A model generated the notes under the pieces. The model saw only the letters and a list, made by a program, of their open reading frames with translations, was not told the origin of the DNA and made no database searches. The translations under genes and the position numbers were made by a program. From the NCBI GenBank assembly GCA_016180645.1, contig JACPAV010000025.1:1-64000 (forward strand): a stretch of 64,000 bases of DNA, given 5' to 3'. The DNA is from Nitrospirota bacterium. Lineage in GTDB: Bacteria > JACPQY01. Below, one piece after another: positions 8,445 to 17,856 of this stretch (within the stretch, counting starts at the first letter, position 1; each line of letters begins with the position of its first letter).

Positions 8445-8868
8445 AGTTGGGGCGTCTTGAATGGGTATGTAGGGGGGGGTGCAATGATTCCGAAAGCGGC
8501 AGCAAGGGGTGAACGCAAGTGACGGGTGGTAGAGCGGAAAGGTGTCTGATGGACGAGAGTTCATGCCTGAAGGCCGTTTACGCGGAGATGGTACGCCGGG
8601 GTGTCAGAGTTGGGCGAAGGAACTCACGGATATGGCAGTACTCAACACCAGCCATGGATGGTGCGGCGCCCCGCCCTCCGGGCCGACTACCATGGGAGGC
8701 CACTGAAGGCTGGGTGCCACCTTTGCGGAGCGCCCAAGGTGACGGGTATGCTGGAATACGTGAGGTCAGATCTGCCTTTCCGACCCGGTCGTTTTGAGCG
8801 AGCGTCATTATTTACCATTGTGAACCTACCCTGAGTGGTGTAGGTTCCGGGATGGATACGTTTTCGTA
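8445..8868. other. Intergenic boundary before the restriction island
   Basis: No gene is supported; the short frames here have no ribosome site or family match. Two inverted repeats are visible: CACCTT/AAGGTG at 8718-8741 and GAACCTAC/GTAGGTTC at 8822-8847. The second lies 21 nt before the next start and may be a terminator or operator. No A, B or C repeats occur from here to 17.6 kb. Confidence 0.55.
8822..8847. promoter_or_regulatory. Inverted repeat just upstream of the helicase-nuclease gene
   Basis: Perfect 8-bp arms GAACCTAC and GTAGGTTC separated by 10 nt, ending 21 nt before the ATG at 8869. A candidate operator or short hairpin; no protein partner is known. Confidence 0.4.
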
Positions 8869-11856
8869 ATGGGCATGGCACGGCAGGTAGTCATCGACAA
8901 CCCGATTCTGAATTCACCTTATGAGGAACCGTGCCGACATTTTCGATTCACCGACGAGGGGATCAGCAGTGAAATCGTAGAGTCCCGCCGGGTAAGCTCC
9001 TATTTCGTACCGATTCCCCGGCCAAAGAAACGGGGGAAACAGCTCTCCTTCGAGACGGAATGGACCCAAGATCGAATCGAGGAGAATAGGTTCATAAACC
9101 GTGTTCGCGAGCGGGTCCGGATCTGGCGCGGCGGGGGCCACATGGGGGTAACCAGAACCAGCACCGAACTTCTTCAATACTGGCGGCGTCAGGAAAGAAT
9201 CCGTCGGTTGTTTTTCTGTCAAATCGAAGCCATTGAGACCGCTATCTACGTGATGGAGGTAGCGGGGAGATACGGAGATGCCTGGATAGAGAACGAACTC
9301 CAGGAACAGAATCGACTTTCGAATCCGCTTCTCCACCGGATGGCATTCAAGATGGCGACCGGCAGCGGCAAGACCGTCCTCATGGCGATGCTGATTGCGT
9401 GGCACGTTCTGAACAAAGTTTCCAACCCGCAGGACAGTCGTTTTTCCGACACGTTCCTGGTCGTGACGCCCGGGATCACCATCCGCGACCGACTGCGCGT
9501 GCTCCTGCCCAGCGACCCCAGCAATTATTACCGTGAACACGATCTCGTGCCCATCGGACTCATGGACACCTTGGGCCGAGCGAAGATCATCATTACCAAT
9601 TTTCATGCCCTCAAGCCCCGCGCATTGGTAGAGGCGGGAAAGCTCACAAGAAGTATTCTGCTGCGAAACAACGGCGATGCGTTCACGGAAACTCCTGATC
9701 AAATGGTTCGTCGAGTCTGTCGGGAACTGGGCAACAAGAAAAACATTGTTGTTCTGAACGACGAGGCCCATCACTGCTACAGACGAAAGCCCGATGGTGA
9801 AGGTGAGCAACTCTCAGGCGAAGAGCGCCGCGAAGCCGAGAAAAGGGAGGAAGAAGCCCGGATCTGGATCTCGGGTCTTGAAGCCGTGAAAGCCAAGATC
9901 GGTTTGAAGGTCGTCTACGACCTCTCGGCCACCCCCTTCTTCCTTCGGGGATCTAGCTATCCGGAAGGCACGCTCTACCCGTGGGTGATATCCGACTTTT
10001 CGCTCATCGATGCCATCGAATCCGGTATCGTAAAAGTTCCACGGGTACCGGTGGCGGACGACTCCATGACGGGCGACCAGCCGACTTATCGGGACCTGTG
10101 GTTCAGGATTCGGGATCAGTTGCCAAAGAAAGGCCGGGGACGGCAGGCGGTCGAAGGAGAACCCAACATCCCGACGGAACTCGAGGGTGCCTTGCAGAGT
10201 CTGTACGGGAACTATGAGAAGCGGTACAAACGATGGGAGGGAAGTGCGAATTCTCAGGGGGACGGACGGACGCCGCCCGTTTTCATTGTCGTCTGCAACA
10301 ACACGAATGTGTCCAAGCTGATCTATGACTACATCGCCGGTTGGGAAAAGAAACTTCCCGATGGATCCACGGTGGCTGTGCCCGGAAAGCTCCCCATATT
10401 CAGCAACGAATTGAATGGCCGATGGTCCGATCGCCCAAAGACAATCTTGATCGACAGTGAGGAGTTGGAGTCCGGAGACGCGCTCAGTCCGGAATTCAAG
10501 AAAATTGCCGCTCGTGAAATTGAGGAGTTCAAGTCCGAATATAGGCGCAGGTTTCCGGGGCGGGATGTCGATGCCTTGACCGAGCAGGATCTCCTGCGGG
10601 AGGTGATGAATACGGTAGGGAAGGCCGGAAAACTGGGCGAGCAGATCAGATGCGTCGTCTCCGTCTCCATGCTCACGGAAGGTTGGGATGCGAACACCGT
10701 CACGCATATTCTGGGCGTCCGTGCTTTTGGGACCCAGCTTCTTTGCGAGCAGGTGGTCGGTCGCGGCCTGCGCCGCATGAATTACACTCTGGACAACACA
10801 GGGAAATTCTCCCCGGAATACGCGGAAGTGTACGGTGTGCCTTTTTCATTCATTCCGTGCGCGGGGACAACCGAAGGCCCCACGGACACCCCTCAACCTA
10901 CACGAGTCAGGGCTCTTGAAGATCGGCTTGAACTTGAAATCACGTTCCCTCGACTTCTCGGTTACCGATATGACATTGAACGGGAGAGGATCTCCGCGCG
11001 CTTCACGGAAGAATCTCAGTTGGCGATATCTACAAAAGACATCCCTACGCGTACGGAGAACGCGCCAATCGTCGGAGAGACAACGCTTCACACACTCTAC
11101 GGGCTGAAAGAGAAGCGCGAGCAGGAAATTGACTTCAAGCTCGCACAACAGGTTCTGGAACGATACTTTCGTGATGAGGAGGGCCAACCGAAAATCTGGT
11201 GCTTTCCTGAACTGCTTCAGATTGCGCGCGAGTGGCGCCAAACCTGCCTGACCTGCAAGGACAATACGTTCCCCCAGATGCTGCTCCTGATCGAACCCGC
11301 CCACAACGCCTCAGAACGGATTTACCGTGCAATCGTGGCCACAGCCAATGGAAACAAGACATTGAAGCCCATTCTTCGGCCCTACGACACCGTCGGCTCA
11401 ACGCGCTATGTTGACTTCACGACCCTTCGGGACACCTACCTAACCAATCCCCGGAAGTCGCATGTCTCGCACGTGGTGCTGGACAGCGATTGGGAGGCAA
11501 AACTCGCGCAGAGTTTGGAAGACATGCCGGAAGTCGTCTGCTACGTCAAGAACGACACCCACCAGCCCGGTTTCAGTATTCCCTACACCTTGAGCGGGGA
11601 GGAGCATCCGTACATTCCGGACTTCGTGATCCGGTTTAGCGATGGACAGGGCGAAGGTGACCTTCTGAACCTTATCCTGGAAGTCACCGGCGAGCGGAAG
11701 AAGGACAAGGAAGCGAAGGTGTCCACCGCGAAGAACCTGTGGATTCCCGCCGTCAATAACCACGGAGGATATGGGCGCTGGGCGTTTATCGAGATTTCGG
11801 ATCCTTGGAACGCGCAGAATTTGATTCGGGCGGAAGTGAAATCGAGGCGCGGATGA
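8869..11856 (+). CDS. Type III-like restriction enzyme: SF2 helicase with C-terminal nuclease
   Basis: A 995-aa protein of the large DEAD/DEAH helicase-nuclease family (BPTD_3080-like) related to type III Res subunits. Visible motifs are Walker A MATGSGKT (about 161), DEAH in LNDEAHHCY (about 297), LSATPFF (about 353) and motif VI QVVGRGLRR (about 627). Near the C-terminus, DWEAKLAQ, PDFVIR (about 916) and LILEVTG (about 936) have the spacing of a PD-(D/E)XK nuclease. It should translocate on or remodel DNA and cut unmodified invader DNA, with the methyltransferase encoded three genes downstream as partner. The start is an ATG at 8869 with a second ATG two codons on; neither has a strong ribosome site. 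Its end overlaps the next gene as ATGA. Confidence 0.88.
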   Translation: MGMARQVVIDNPILNSPYEEPCRHFRFTDEGISSEIVESRRVSSYFVPIPRPKKRGKQLSFETEWTQDRIEENRFINRVRERVRIWRGGGHMGVTRTSTELLQYWRRQERIRRLFFCQIEAIETAIYVMEVAGRYGDAWIENELQEQNRLSNPLLHRMAFKMATGSGKTVLMAMLIAWHVLNKVSNPQDSRFSDTFLVVTPGITIRDRLRVLLPSDPSNYYREHDLVPIGLMDTLGRAKIIITNFHALKPRALVEAGKLTRSILLRNNGDAFTETPDQMVRRVCRELGNKKNIVVLNDEAHHCYRRKPDGEGEQLSGEERREAEKREEEARIWISGLEAVKAKIGLKVVYDLSATPFFLRGSSYPEGTLYPWVISDFSLIDAIESGIVKVPRVPVADDSMTGDQPTYRDLWFRIRDQLPKKGRGRQAVEGEPNIPTELEGALQSLYGNYEKRYKRWEGSANSQGDGRTPPVFIVVCNNTNVSKLIYDYIAGWEKKLPDGSTVAVPGKLPIFSNELNGRWSDRPKTILIDSEELESGDALSPEFKKIAAREIEEFKSEYRRRFPGRDVDALTEQDLLREVMNTVGKAGKLGEQIRCVVSVSMLTEGWDANTVTHILGVRAFGTQLLCEQVVGRGLRRMNYTLDNTGKFSPEYAEVYGVPFSFIPCAGTTEGPTDTPQPTRVRALEDRLELEITFPRLLGYRYDIERERISARFTEESQLAISTKDIPTRTENAPIVGETTLHTLYGLKEKREQEIDFKLAQQVLERYFRDEEGQPKIWCFPELLQIAREWRQTCLTCKDNTFPQMLLLIEPAHNASERIYRAIVATANGNKTLKPILRPYDTVGSTRYVDFTTLRDTYLTNPRKSHVSHVVLDSDWEAKLAQSLEDMPEVVCYVKNDTHQPGFSIPYTLSGEEHPYIPDFVIRFSDGQGEGDLLNLILEVTGERKKDKEAKVSTAKNLWIPAVNNHGGYGRWAFIEISDPWNAQNLIRAEVKSRRG

Positions 11857-12686
11857 GATCGTTTTCGTTCGACGAAATCGGGTACTGGACTGAAATCAAG
11901 CTCGAAATCATTCGAAAGTATGCCGTAGAGTATTCCAAGATTCTGGCCGCTCAACGACCGATTCGGCGGCACGTCTACATAGATGCCTTTGCGGGGGCGG
12001 GACACCACATGTCGAAACGATCCGGCCGGCTTGTTGCCGGTAGCCCGCTTAATGCACTCGACATTCAACCCCCTTTCAGCGAGTTACATTTCATTGACCT
12101 CCACGGCGGAAAGGCTGGTGCTCTCCGGAAACTGGCGGGTGATCGGAATGACGTTTTCGTGCACGAGGAGGACGCGAACACGGTTCTTTTGAGGGATTGT
12201 TTCAGGCGATGTCGGTTCGAGGACTACAGCCGGGGGCTGTGCATTCTCGACCCGTATAGCATTGCCGTAGATTGGAAGATCCTCGCGACGGCGGGCAAGA
12301 TGAAATCGGTTGAAGTGTTCTACAGTTTCATGATCATGGATGCGAACATGAACGTCCTGTGGACAAATCCCGATAAGGTTGCCAAGAATCAGGCGATCCG
12401 GCTGGATGCGGTGTGGGGCGACCGATCTTGGCGTTCGGTCGCCTATCCCAAATCCCGTGGCCTATTCGGGGAGATGGAGGAGAAAGCGGGAAATGAAGAA
12501 ATAGCTGAGGCATTCAGGAAACGCTTGATTGATGTAGCCGGTTTCAAATTCGCACCGAAACCCATGCCAATGCGAAACAGCAAGGGAGCCGTGGTTTACT
12601 ACCTTTACTTTGCCTCCCCAAACAGGACAGGGGCCAAAATCGTGAAGAGCATCTTTGATAAGTACCGGTCGATGGGCATCCGCTGA
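11853..12686 (+). CDS. tcmP: Three-Cys-motif partner protein (TcmP family)
   Basis: A 277-aa protein of the TcmP family. These are named for sitting next to three-Cys-motif (Gp37/Gp68-like) proteins, as here. The N-terminal EIKLEIIRKYAVEYSKIL and the following VYIDAFAGAGHH are characteristic; the latter resembles the AdoMet-binding loop of methyltransferases. LCILDPYSIAVDW is a later conserved stretch. Its reaction is unknown. I start at the ATG at 11853, which overlaps the helicase stop (ATGA) and indicates translational coupling; an in-frame ATG at 11805 lies inside the helicase gene. It ends on the same base at which the next gene begins. Confidence 0.85.
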   Translation: MRSFSFDEIGYWTEIKLEIIRKYAVEYSKILAAQRPIRRHVYIDAFAGAGHHMSKRSGRLVAGSPLNALDIQPPFSELHFIDLHGGKAGALRKLAGDRNDVFVHEEDANTVLLRDCFRRCRFEDYSRGLCILDPYSIAVDWKILATAGKMKSVEVFYSFMIMDANMNVLWTNPDKVAKNQAIRLDAVWGDRSWRSVAYPKSRGLFGEMEEKAGNEEIAEAFRKRLIDVAGFKFAPKPMPMRNSKGAVVYYLYFASPNRTGAKIVKSIFDKYRSMGIR

Positions 12687-13438
12687 TGGCCACCAAATCC
12701 TCAATCGAATGGACGGAATCGACGTGGAACCCCCTCACGGGGTGCAGCAAGACGAGTCCAGGATGCGACAATTGCTACGCGGAGCGGATGGCGCGGCGAC
12801 TTCACGCGATGGGGCAGCCGCATTACGCGAAGGGATTCGAACTTTCGCTCCACGAGGACGCCCTGGGATTGCCGCTCCGATGGAAAATGCCACAAACGAT
12901 CTTCGTCAATTCGATGAGCGATCTCTTCCACCAGGACGTACCCGTCGCGTTCATCCAGAAAGTGTTTGACGCGATGCGACGGGCTTCTTGGCACCGGTTT
13001 CAAATCCTGACGAAACGGTCCCGCAGGCTCTTGGAGTTGAGTCCCGATCTACCTTGGTCGCCCAACATCTGGATGGGCGTGAGCGTCGAGAAATCCAGTT
13101 ACGGCTTCAGAGTCGATCACCTGCGTCGGACTGGGGCACACACCAAATTCCTCTCGTTGGAACCGCTTCTTGGCCCGTTTCCAGCTCTTGATTTGGAGGC
13201 CATCGACTGGGTGATTGTGGGTGGAGAGTCGGGGCCGGGGGCACGGCCAATGGACCCGGCTTGGGTTATCGAAGTCCGCGATCAATGCCGTGCGTCCGGC
13301 GTGGCATTTTTCTTCAAGCAGTGGGGAGGTGTCTGGAAGAAGAAGACCGGTCGCCTGCTCGAAGGCAGAACATGGGACGAAATGCCCAGGGTCCACATGC
13401 CTCCAATCGATACAGGGCGTGAATTCGCATGGGCGTGA
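12686..13438 (+). CDS. Phage Gp37/Gp68-like three-Cys-motif protein
   Basis: A 250-aa member of the Gp37/Gp68 (DUF5131) family. The N-terminal IEWTESTWNPLTGC and CDNCYAERMA carry the diagnostic cysteines, arranged like a radical SAM-type cluster (CxxxxxxCxxCY). MSDLFH, LTKRS and DWVIVGGESGPGARPM are further family landmarks. These proteins are common in phages and mobile elements and pair with TcmP; a radical SAM-like activity has been suggested from the motif but I know of no proven reaction. Start and stop are tight: the ATG shares its A with the end of the TcmP stop codon, and the methyltransferase starts 13 nt after its stop. Confidence 0.87.
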   Translation: MATKSSIEWTESTWNPLTGCSKTSPGCDNCYAERMARRLHAMGQPHYAKGFELSLHEDALGLPLRWKMPQTIFVNSMSDLFHQDVPVAFIQKVFDAMRRASWHRFQILTKRSRRLLELSPDLPWSPNIWMGVSVEKSSYGFRVDHLRRTGAHTKFLSLEPLLGPFPALDLEAIDWVIVGGESGPGARPMDPAWVIEVRDQCRASGVAFFFKQWGGVWKKKTGRLLEGRTWDEMPRVHMPPIDTGREFAWA

Positions 13439-13451
13439 CGGAAGATTCTCT

Positions 13452-16067
13452 TTGAAACAGAAGAAACACAAACCTTCCACCTACGTCGCATCCGTCCGCC
13501 ACAAGGACAAGCGGGCGAATATCCCGACGAAAGAACTGCGGGACTTCGTCAAGGAGGACGAGGAAAAGCCAAAGAAGGTACTGTATCCCCGCGACCCGTC
13601 CCTCGATCCTCAGTTGGTTTGGAAGGGGAAGGACGAGCAGGATCAGCACCCGCTGGAGGTTCCGGCTGTTCCCATATACATCCAGGAGAAGATCCACCCG
13701 CAGGCCATCATCGAGCAGGTGCGCGCCGAGGCGCGGAAGGACGCGCCGGGCCAGGCGGAACTTTTCGCGGATTTCAACGGGATCAAGTTCGAGGATTTGG
13801 TGGACTTCTACCGGCACAAGGACGGTGTCAACTGGGCCAACCGAATGATTCTTGGTGATTCTCTTCTGGTAATGACCTCCCTCGCCGAAAAGGAGGGACT
13901 GAAGGGCAAGGTGCAGTGTATCTACTTCGATCCTCCCTACGGGATCAATTTCGGCTCGAACTGGCAGGTCTCCACCCGCAAACGCGACGTCAAAGACGGG
14001 AAAGCCGAGGACACCACCCGCCAGCCCGAACAAATCCGGGCCTTCCGCGACACATGGAAACTCGGCATCCATTCCTATCTCGCCTACCTCCGCGACCGGC
14101 TCACCGCCGCCCGCGAACTCCTCACCGAAAGCGGCAGCATCTTCGTCCAAATCGGTGATGAAAACGTCCACCTCGTGCGCTGCGTGATGGACGAAGTGTT
14201 TGGAAGCGAGAATGCAGTAGTATCCATCATCGTTAAGAAGAAAGGAGCGACGACTGAAACCGACCCAGTTAATGATTTCCTGCTCTGGTTTGCCAAAGAT
14301 CGTGAGCATCTAAGGACGAGACGGCTCTTTCTGGACCGGCCAACGCCAGAGGACGACACCAAGTTCAACACGTTGATCTCACCAAAAGGAAAGCACGTTC
14401 GCGTAAAGGACTGCGAGGAAGGCGAGGTCGCGACACTCTTAGCAGAGGGTTACAAATGGGCGCGAGTAAATTGGCCGCTTGTTAGCCAAGATCCAAGTCC
14501 TCGCAGTCAAGACTTCGTCTGGAACGGTAAGCGGTTTCAATGCGGCAAAACCCGTCACTGGACATACGACCCAGAAACACAAATGGAGCGTCTCGCAATT
14601 GCAGATCGTTTGTTTGACGGCGGAGGCGAATCGCTTGGCGGTGTTGTCTATTGGGATGACTGGCCATTTATTGCGTCTTCAAACATTTGGGAAGATGTAA
14701 AAGGTGAGGAAGAAGCCATTTACGTTGTTCAAACATCTCGCAAGATTATTGAGCGTTGCCTTCTCGTTACGACCGACCCCGGCGACCTGGTGCTCGACCC
14801 GACGTGCGGCAGCGGCACGACGGCGTATGTGGCGGAGCAGTGGGGACGGCGCTGGATCACGATCGACACCAGCCGCGTCGCCATCGCGCTGGCGCGCACC
14901 CGCCTGATGGCCGCCAAGTATCCGTATTTCCTCCTTTCCGATTCGCCCGAAGGTATCAGAAGAGAGGCGGAGTTGACCGGCAAAGTCCCACTGGAATACA
15001 AAACGGAGAACGACATCAAGAAGGGCTTTGTCTACAAGCGCGTCCCGCACGTCACGCTCAAGTCCATCGCCAACAATCCCGACATCAAAGAGGGGATGAC
15101 TCGCGAGCAGATAGACGCCACCATCGCCCGCCACGCCGAGACCGAATACCTCTACGACCAGCCTTACGAAGACGGCAAACGCATCCGCGTCACCGGCCCG
15201 TTCACGGTCGAAAGCCTGTCACCGCATCGCGTCCTCGCCACCGACACCGAACGCCCGACCTCCGAAGTCGCCGGGCGGAAAGACAGCTCCGTCGGCCAGT
15301 TCGAACCGATGATCATCGAAAATCTGGGAAAGGCAGGCGTACAGAACCGCGTAAAAAATGAGCGGCTGACTTTCGACCGCCTTGAACCCTTCGCCGGAAC
15401 ATGGCTTCACGCGGTGGGCGAATACGCTGAGAATGGGAAGCGTCGCCGCGTAGCCGTCTCCATCGGACCGGAGCACGGTACGGTTGGGCCGGAGCAGGTG
15501 AAGGAAGCTGCCAAGGAGGCCGTTCAAGGCGTGGGGTATGATTTGCTGGTCGTATGCGGCTTTGCTTTCGACCCCCATGTTTCTGAAGAAGCAAAACGTT
15601 ATGGCAAACTCACTGTCCTGACCGCACGCATGAATCCCGACCTCGCCATGGGTGACGAACTATTGAAGAAGACAGGTGCCGGCAACCTTTTCATGGTTTT
15701 CGGTGAACCGGATCTCGACGTCACCAAGAAGGACGACAAGGTCATCGTGACCATCAAGGGGCTGGATGTTTACGACCCGACCACGGGTCAGATTCGAAGC
15801 AACTCTACGGCCGACATCGCCTGCTGGTTCATCGACACGAACTACAACGGCGAGAGCTTCTTCGTACGCCACGCCTATTTCACCGGTGCGGGTGAACCCT
15901 ACGACAAGTTGAAGCGGGCCTTGCGTGCCGACATCGACGAATCCGCTTGGACCGCCCTCTATCGCACCGTGAGTCTCCCGTTCGAGAAACCGAAAACCGG
16001 CAAGATCGCCATCAAAGTCATCAACCACTACGGCGACGAAGTCCTGAAGTTGTTTCCTCTGAAATGA
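13452..16067 (+). CDS. Site-specific DNA methyltransferase (type III Mod-like)
   Basis: An 871-aa beta-class DNA amino-methyltransferase. Catalytic motif IV is DPPY (about 159) and the AdoMet-binding motif I is DPTCGSGTT (about 448), in the order typical of type III Mod and other beta-class N6-adenine/N4-cytosine enzymes. The region between (about 250-440) should hold the target-recognition part. The long C-terminal section (about 500-871) is larger than in classical Mod proteins. It is expected to protect host DNA from the helicase-nuclease encoded at 8.9 kb. The frame opens upstream inside the previous gene. I choose TTG at 13452 because GGAAG lies 7 nt ahead and the protein then begins with a Lys-rich stretch; a GTG or ATG further in is possible. 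Confidence 0.87.
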   Translation: MKQKKHKPSTYVASVRHKDKRANIPTKELRDFVKEDEEKPKKVLYPRDPSLDPQLVWKGKDEQDQHPLEVPAVPIYIQEKIHPQAIIEQVRAEARKDAPGQAELFADFNGIKFEDLVDFYRHKDGVNWANRMILGDSLLVMTSLAEKEGLKGKVQCIYFDPPYGINFGSNWQVSTRKRDVKDGKAEDTTRQPEQIRAFRDTWKLGIHSYLAYLRDRLTAARELLTESGSIFVQIGDENVHLVRCVMDEVFGSENAVVSIIVKKKGATTETDPVNDFLLWFAKDREHLRTRRLFLDRPTPEDDTKFNTLISPKGKHVRVKDCEEGEVATLLAEGYKWARVNWPLVSQDPSPRSQDFVWNGKRFQCGKTRHWTYDPETQMERLAIADRLFDGGGESLGGVVYWDDWPFIASSNIWEDVKGEEEAIYVVQTSRKIIERCLLVTTDPGDLVLDPTCGSGTTAYVAEQWGRRWITIDTSRVAIALARTRLMAAKYPYFLLSDSPEGIRREAELTGKVPLEYKTENDIKKGFVYKRVPHVTLKSIANNPDIKEGMTREQIDATIARHAETEYLYDQPYEDGKRIRVTGPFTVESLSPHRVLATDTERPTSEVAGRKDSSVGQFEPMIIENLGKAGVQNRVKNERLTFDRLEPFAGTWLHAVGEYAENGKRRRVAVSIGPEHGTVGPEQVKEAAKEAVQGVGYDLLVVCGFAFDPHVSEEAKRYGKLTVLTARMNPDLAMGDELLKKTGAGNLFMVFGEPDLDVTKKDDKVIVTIKGLDVYDPTTGQIRSNSTADIACWFIDTNYNGESFFVRHAYFTGAGEPYDKLKRALRADIDESAWTALYRTVSLPFEKPKTGKIAIKVINHYGDEVLKLFPLK

Positions 16068-16083
16068 ACCGAAGCCGTTTCTT

Positions 16084-16839
16084 ATGGCGAAATCATTGCT
16101 CGACATAGCCCCCGAGCCGAAAGCCATATTCGACGTGACGCCCGAAGAACTGGCGGGAGTCGTGCTGGAATATTTGAATTCCCTGTCTGATAACGAGCGT
16201 GGGCAACTCAACCGGAACAATTTCAGTTTGCATGTCCAAGACACCTACAGGCGAGTCTCTCGCAATCTCGAACCGAAGATTTCCGAGGCGTACATGGAAG
16301 CATGGGTGTGGCTGGAACGGGAAGGAATGATCGCTCCGACCCCAGGCCGACAGGGAGAATGGGTTTTCTTAACGCGGAAGGGCCGACAATATCAGAACCC
16401 GACAGACCTCTCAGCCTACCGGATCGCAGCCTCGCTCCCGAGGGAGATGCTCCATTCCCTTGTTGCAGAAAAAGCGTGGCCCCTGTTCATGAGGGCCGAA
16501 TATGACACCGCCGTTTTCCAAGCGTTCAAGGAAGTGGAAGTAGCGGTGAGAAAGGCAGGTGGCTTTGCCCTAACCGATATTGGGGTGGACCTAATGCGAA
16601 AGGCATTCAACCCAACGGATGGGCCATTCGCCGATCACTCGCGACCTGCCCCCGAGCGGGAGGCTGTGGCGCATTTGTTTGCCGGATCCATCGGTTTGTT
16701 CAAGAACCCTCACAGCCATCGAAACGAACCGATCACAAATGTCCAGGAGGCATTTGAAATGCTGGTAATTGCCGGCCACCTCCTGCGGATTCTTGATTCT
16801 CGCTCAGAGTCACCAAAGGCAGGGCCTCGTGGCTCGTGA
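16084..16839 (+). CDS. TIGR02391/Ymh family protein
   Basis: A 251-aa protein with the signature of the TIGR02391 (Ymh) family near its C-terminus: AGSIGLFKNPHSHR at about residues 198-211, followed by a helical segment ending in LVIAGHLLRIL. Such proteins are scattered through mobile elements and defence islands and are often next to restriction genes. Their biochemical role is unknown; the conserved NPHSHR patch resembles HEPN-like nucleases, but that is a suggestion only. The start at 16084 is 16 nt after the methyltransferase stop, so it is likely co-transcribed with the restriction operon and is its last gene. Confidence 0.78.
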   Translation: MAKSLLDIAPEPKAIFDVTPEELAGVVLEYLNSLSDNERGQLNRNNFSLHVQDTYRRVSRNLEPKISEAYMEAWVWLEREGMIAPTPGRQGEWVFLTRKGRQYQNPTDLSAYRIAASLPREMLHSLVAEKAWPLFMRAEYDTAVFQAFKEVEVAVRKAGGFALTDIGVDLMRKAFNPTDGPFADHSRPAPEREAVAHLFAGSIGLFKNPHSHRNEPITNVQEAFEMLVIAGHLLRILDSRSESPKAGPRGS

Positions 16840-16945
16840 CAGAAACCACACGTAGCAATCCGTTTCAGGCGCATCCACCATGCTGATACGGTTGCTGACG
16901 CAAATCGCTCTACTCGCGAGTCCAATGCAGTTGTGGGGCTGGGGC

Positions 16946-17461
16946 TCAGGACAGGAGCTTGGAAACGGCGACGAGGAGTACAAGCTGAACGACCCACCCG
17001 ACGGCGCAGACGGCCACGGCCCGAAGGGTGCTCGTGTAGTCGAGCGCCTGACGGACGGCGATGACCATGCTCGCCAGCATCCAGATGCCGGCGACGAAAA
17101 ACACGATGGACTGGACTCCGGGGATGACACCCAGCACCCGGATTGCTCCGGGTGCGCTTGAGAAGCCGATCGTTCGCAGGAGTTCACCGACGTCCGACTG
17201 GGTCTGAGGGCTTGGCAGGATCTTGGTGCCTATGACGTAGGTGAGGAGGGCCCAGACAAACCAGCTACCCACGGCGACGATCGAGCCGATGAGAATCCCG
17301 GTGGTCCCCACAGCCGAGATGGACCCGATGGCTGCGGCGATGGCTGAAAGCGCGACGACGACGAGCGCCTGGCCTGTGGCGCTCTTGTCGGCTTCGACTT
17401 CTTCGTAGAGAGCGGCTTCGAGTTTGGCGGCTCGAAGCATGCGCGGGAACAGATTCGACAT
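16946..17461 (-). CDS. Yip1-like integral membrane protein
   Basis: A 171-aa membrane protein read from the minus strand, convergent with the restriction operon. After a charged N-terminus (residues 1-28) it has five hydrophobic segments: ALVVVALSAIAAAIG, ILIGSIVAVGSWFVWALLTY, a short one near IRVLGVIPG, FFVAGIWMLASMVIAV and VCAVGWVVQLVLLVAV. The layout and the pre-TM motif resemble bacterial YIP1 domain proteins. No function is known for bacterial members. I see no link to its neighbours. The start ATG is the first in the frame and fits the usual N-terminal length. Confidence 0.72.
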   Translation of the reverse strand: MSNLFPRMLRAAKLEAALYEEVEADKSATGQALVVVALSAIAAAIGSISAVGTTGILIGSIVAVGSWFVWALLTYVIGTKILPSPQTQSDVGELLRTIGFSSAPGAIRVLGVIPGVQSIVFFVAGIWMLASMVIAVRQALDYTSTLRAVAVCAVGWVVQLVLLVAVSKLLS

Positions 17462-17636
17462 GTCGCGTCACGCTATCAGATCGGTGGAGGATACTCAATT
17501 TGAAGTCTACCGGGAGCCTTTTTCACGGTTTAGAATGACAGACCTTCCCACAGGGCTTTCCCTGCCCCCGCCGCCCGGTTCCTTAGGGTGGTAGGCAGGG
17601 CGCGGTACGGGGACGGTTCCGCAGTCACGGATTGTC

Positions 17637-17739
17637 GTCCCCTCCGCTCCGCTGCACGGACGACTCCCTTCGGGGGCGGCGGGCGGAAGGGCATGGGGAT
17701 CAGCGCCGCGAGATGAAGAATCATGGGGGCCTTGCGTCG
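17637..17739 (+). repeat. Repeat family A, enlarged copy (same 44-nt insert as copy 2)
   Basis: Family A ends with the CCCTTCGGGGGCGGCGGGCG insert in the middle, but without the extra nested palindrome seen at 3042-3075. It is followed immediately by family D. Confidence 0.88.
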
Positions 17740-17741
17740 CC

Positions 17742-17813
17742 GGTTTGTTTCACCTGAAACAAACGCGGAGGAATCGCGGGTGGGTGTGCGTGAATGTGTG
17801 CATGATTTCGCCT
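17742..17813 (+). repeat. Repeat family D, copy 2
   Basis: GTTTGTTTCACCTGAAAC then AAACGCGGAGGAATCG and a G/T-rich tail. It matches 37492-37558 over about 60 nt. It lies upstream of the start of the giant lipoprotein gene. Confidence 0.85.
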
Positions 17814-17856
17814 CTATAACGGGGTGCCGTGGCATGGACTTGCGAGAAGAGGGGGC

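Larger units (their letters stand above)
17462..17856. other. Intergenic region with A+D repeat pair
   Basis: Holds the enlarged family A copy 17637-17739 joined to family D (17742-17813). No gene is supported. A weak promoter-like AT-rich stretch lies at 17490-17530 next to the divergent membrane-protein gene. Confidence 0.55.

Noticed and set aside
8869-16839. BREX or DISARM identity for the defence island
   Set aside because: No PglZ, BrxC/L, DrmA/B or Pgl-type genes are present; the helicase-nuclease with beta-class methyltransferase fits a type III-like restriction system.
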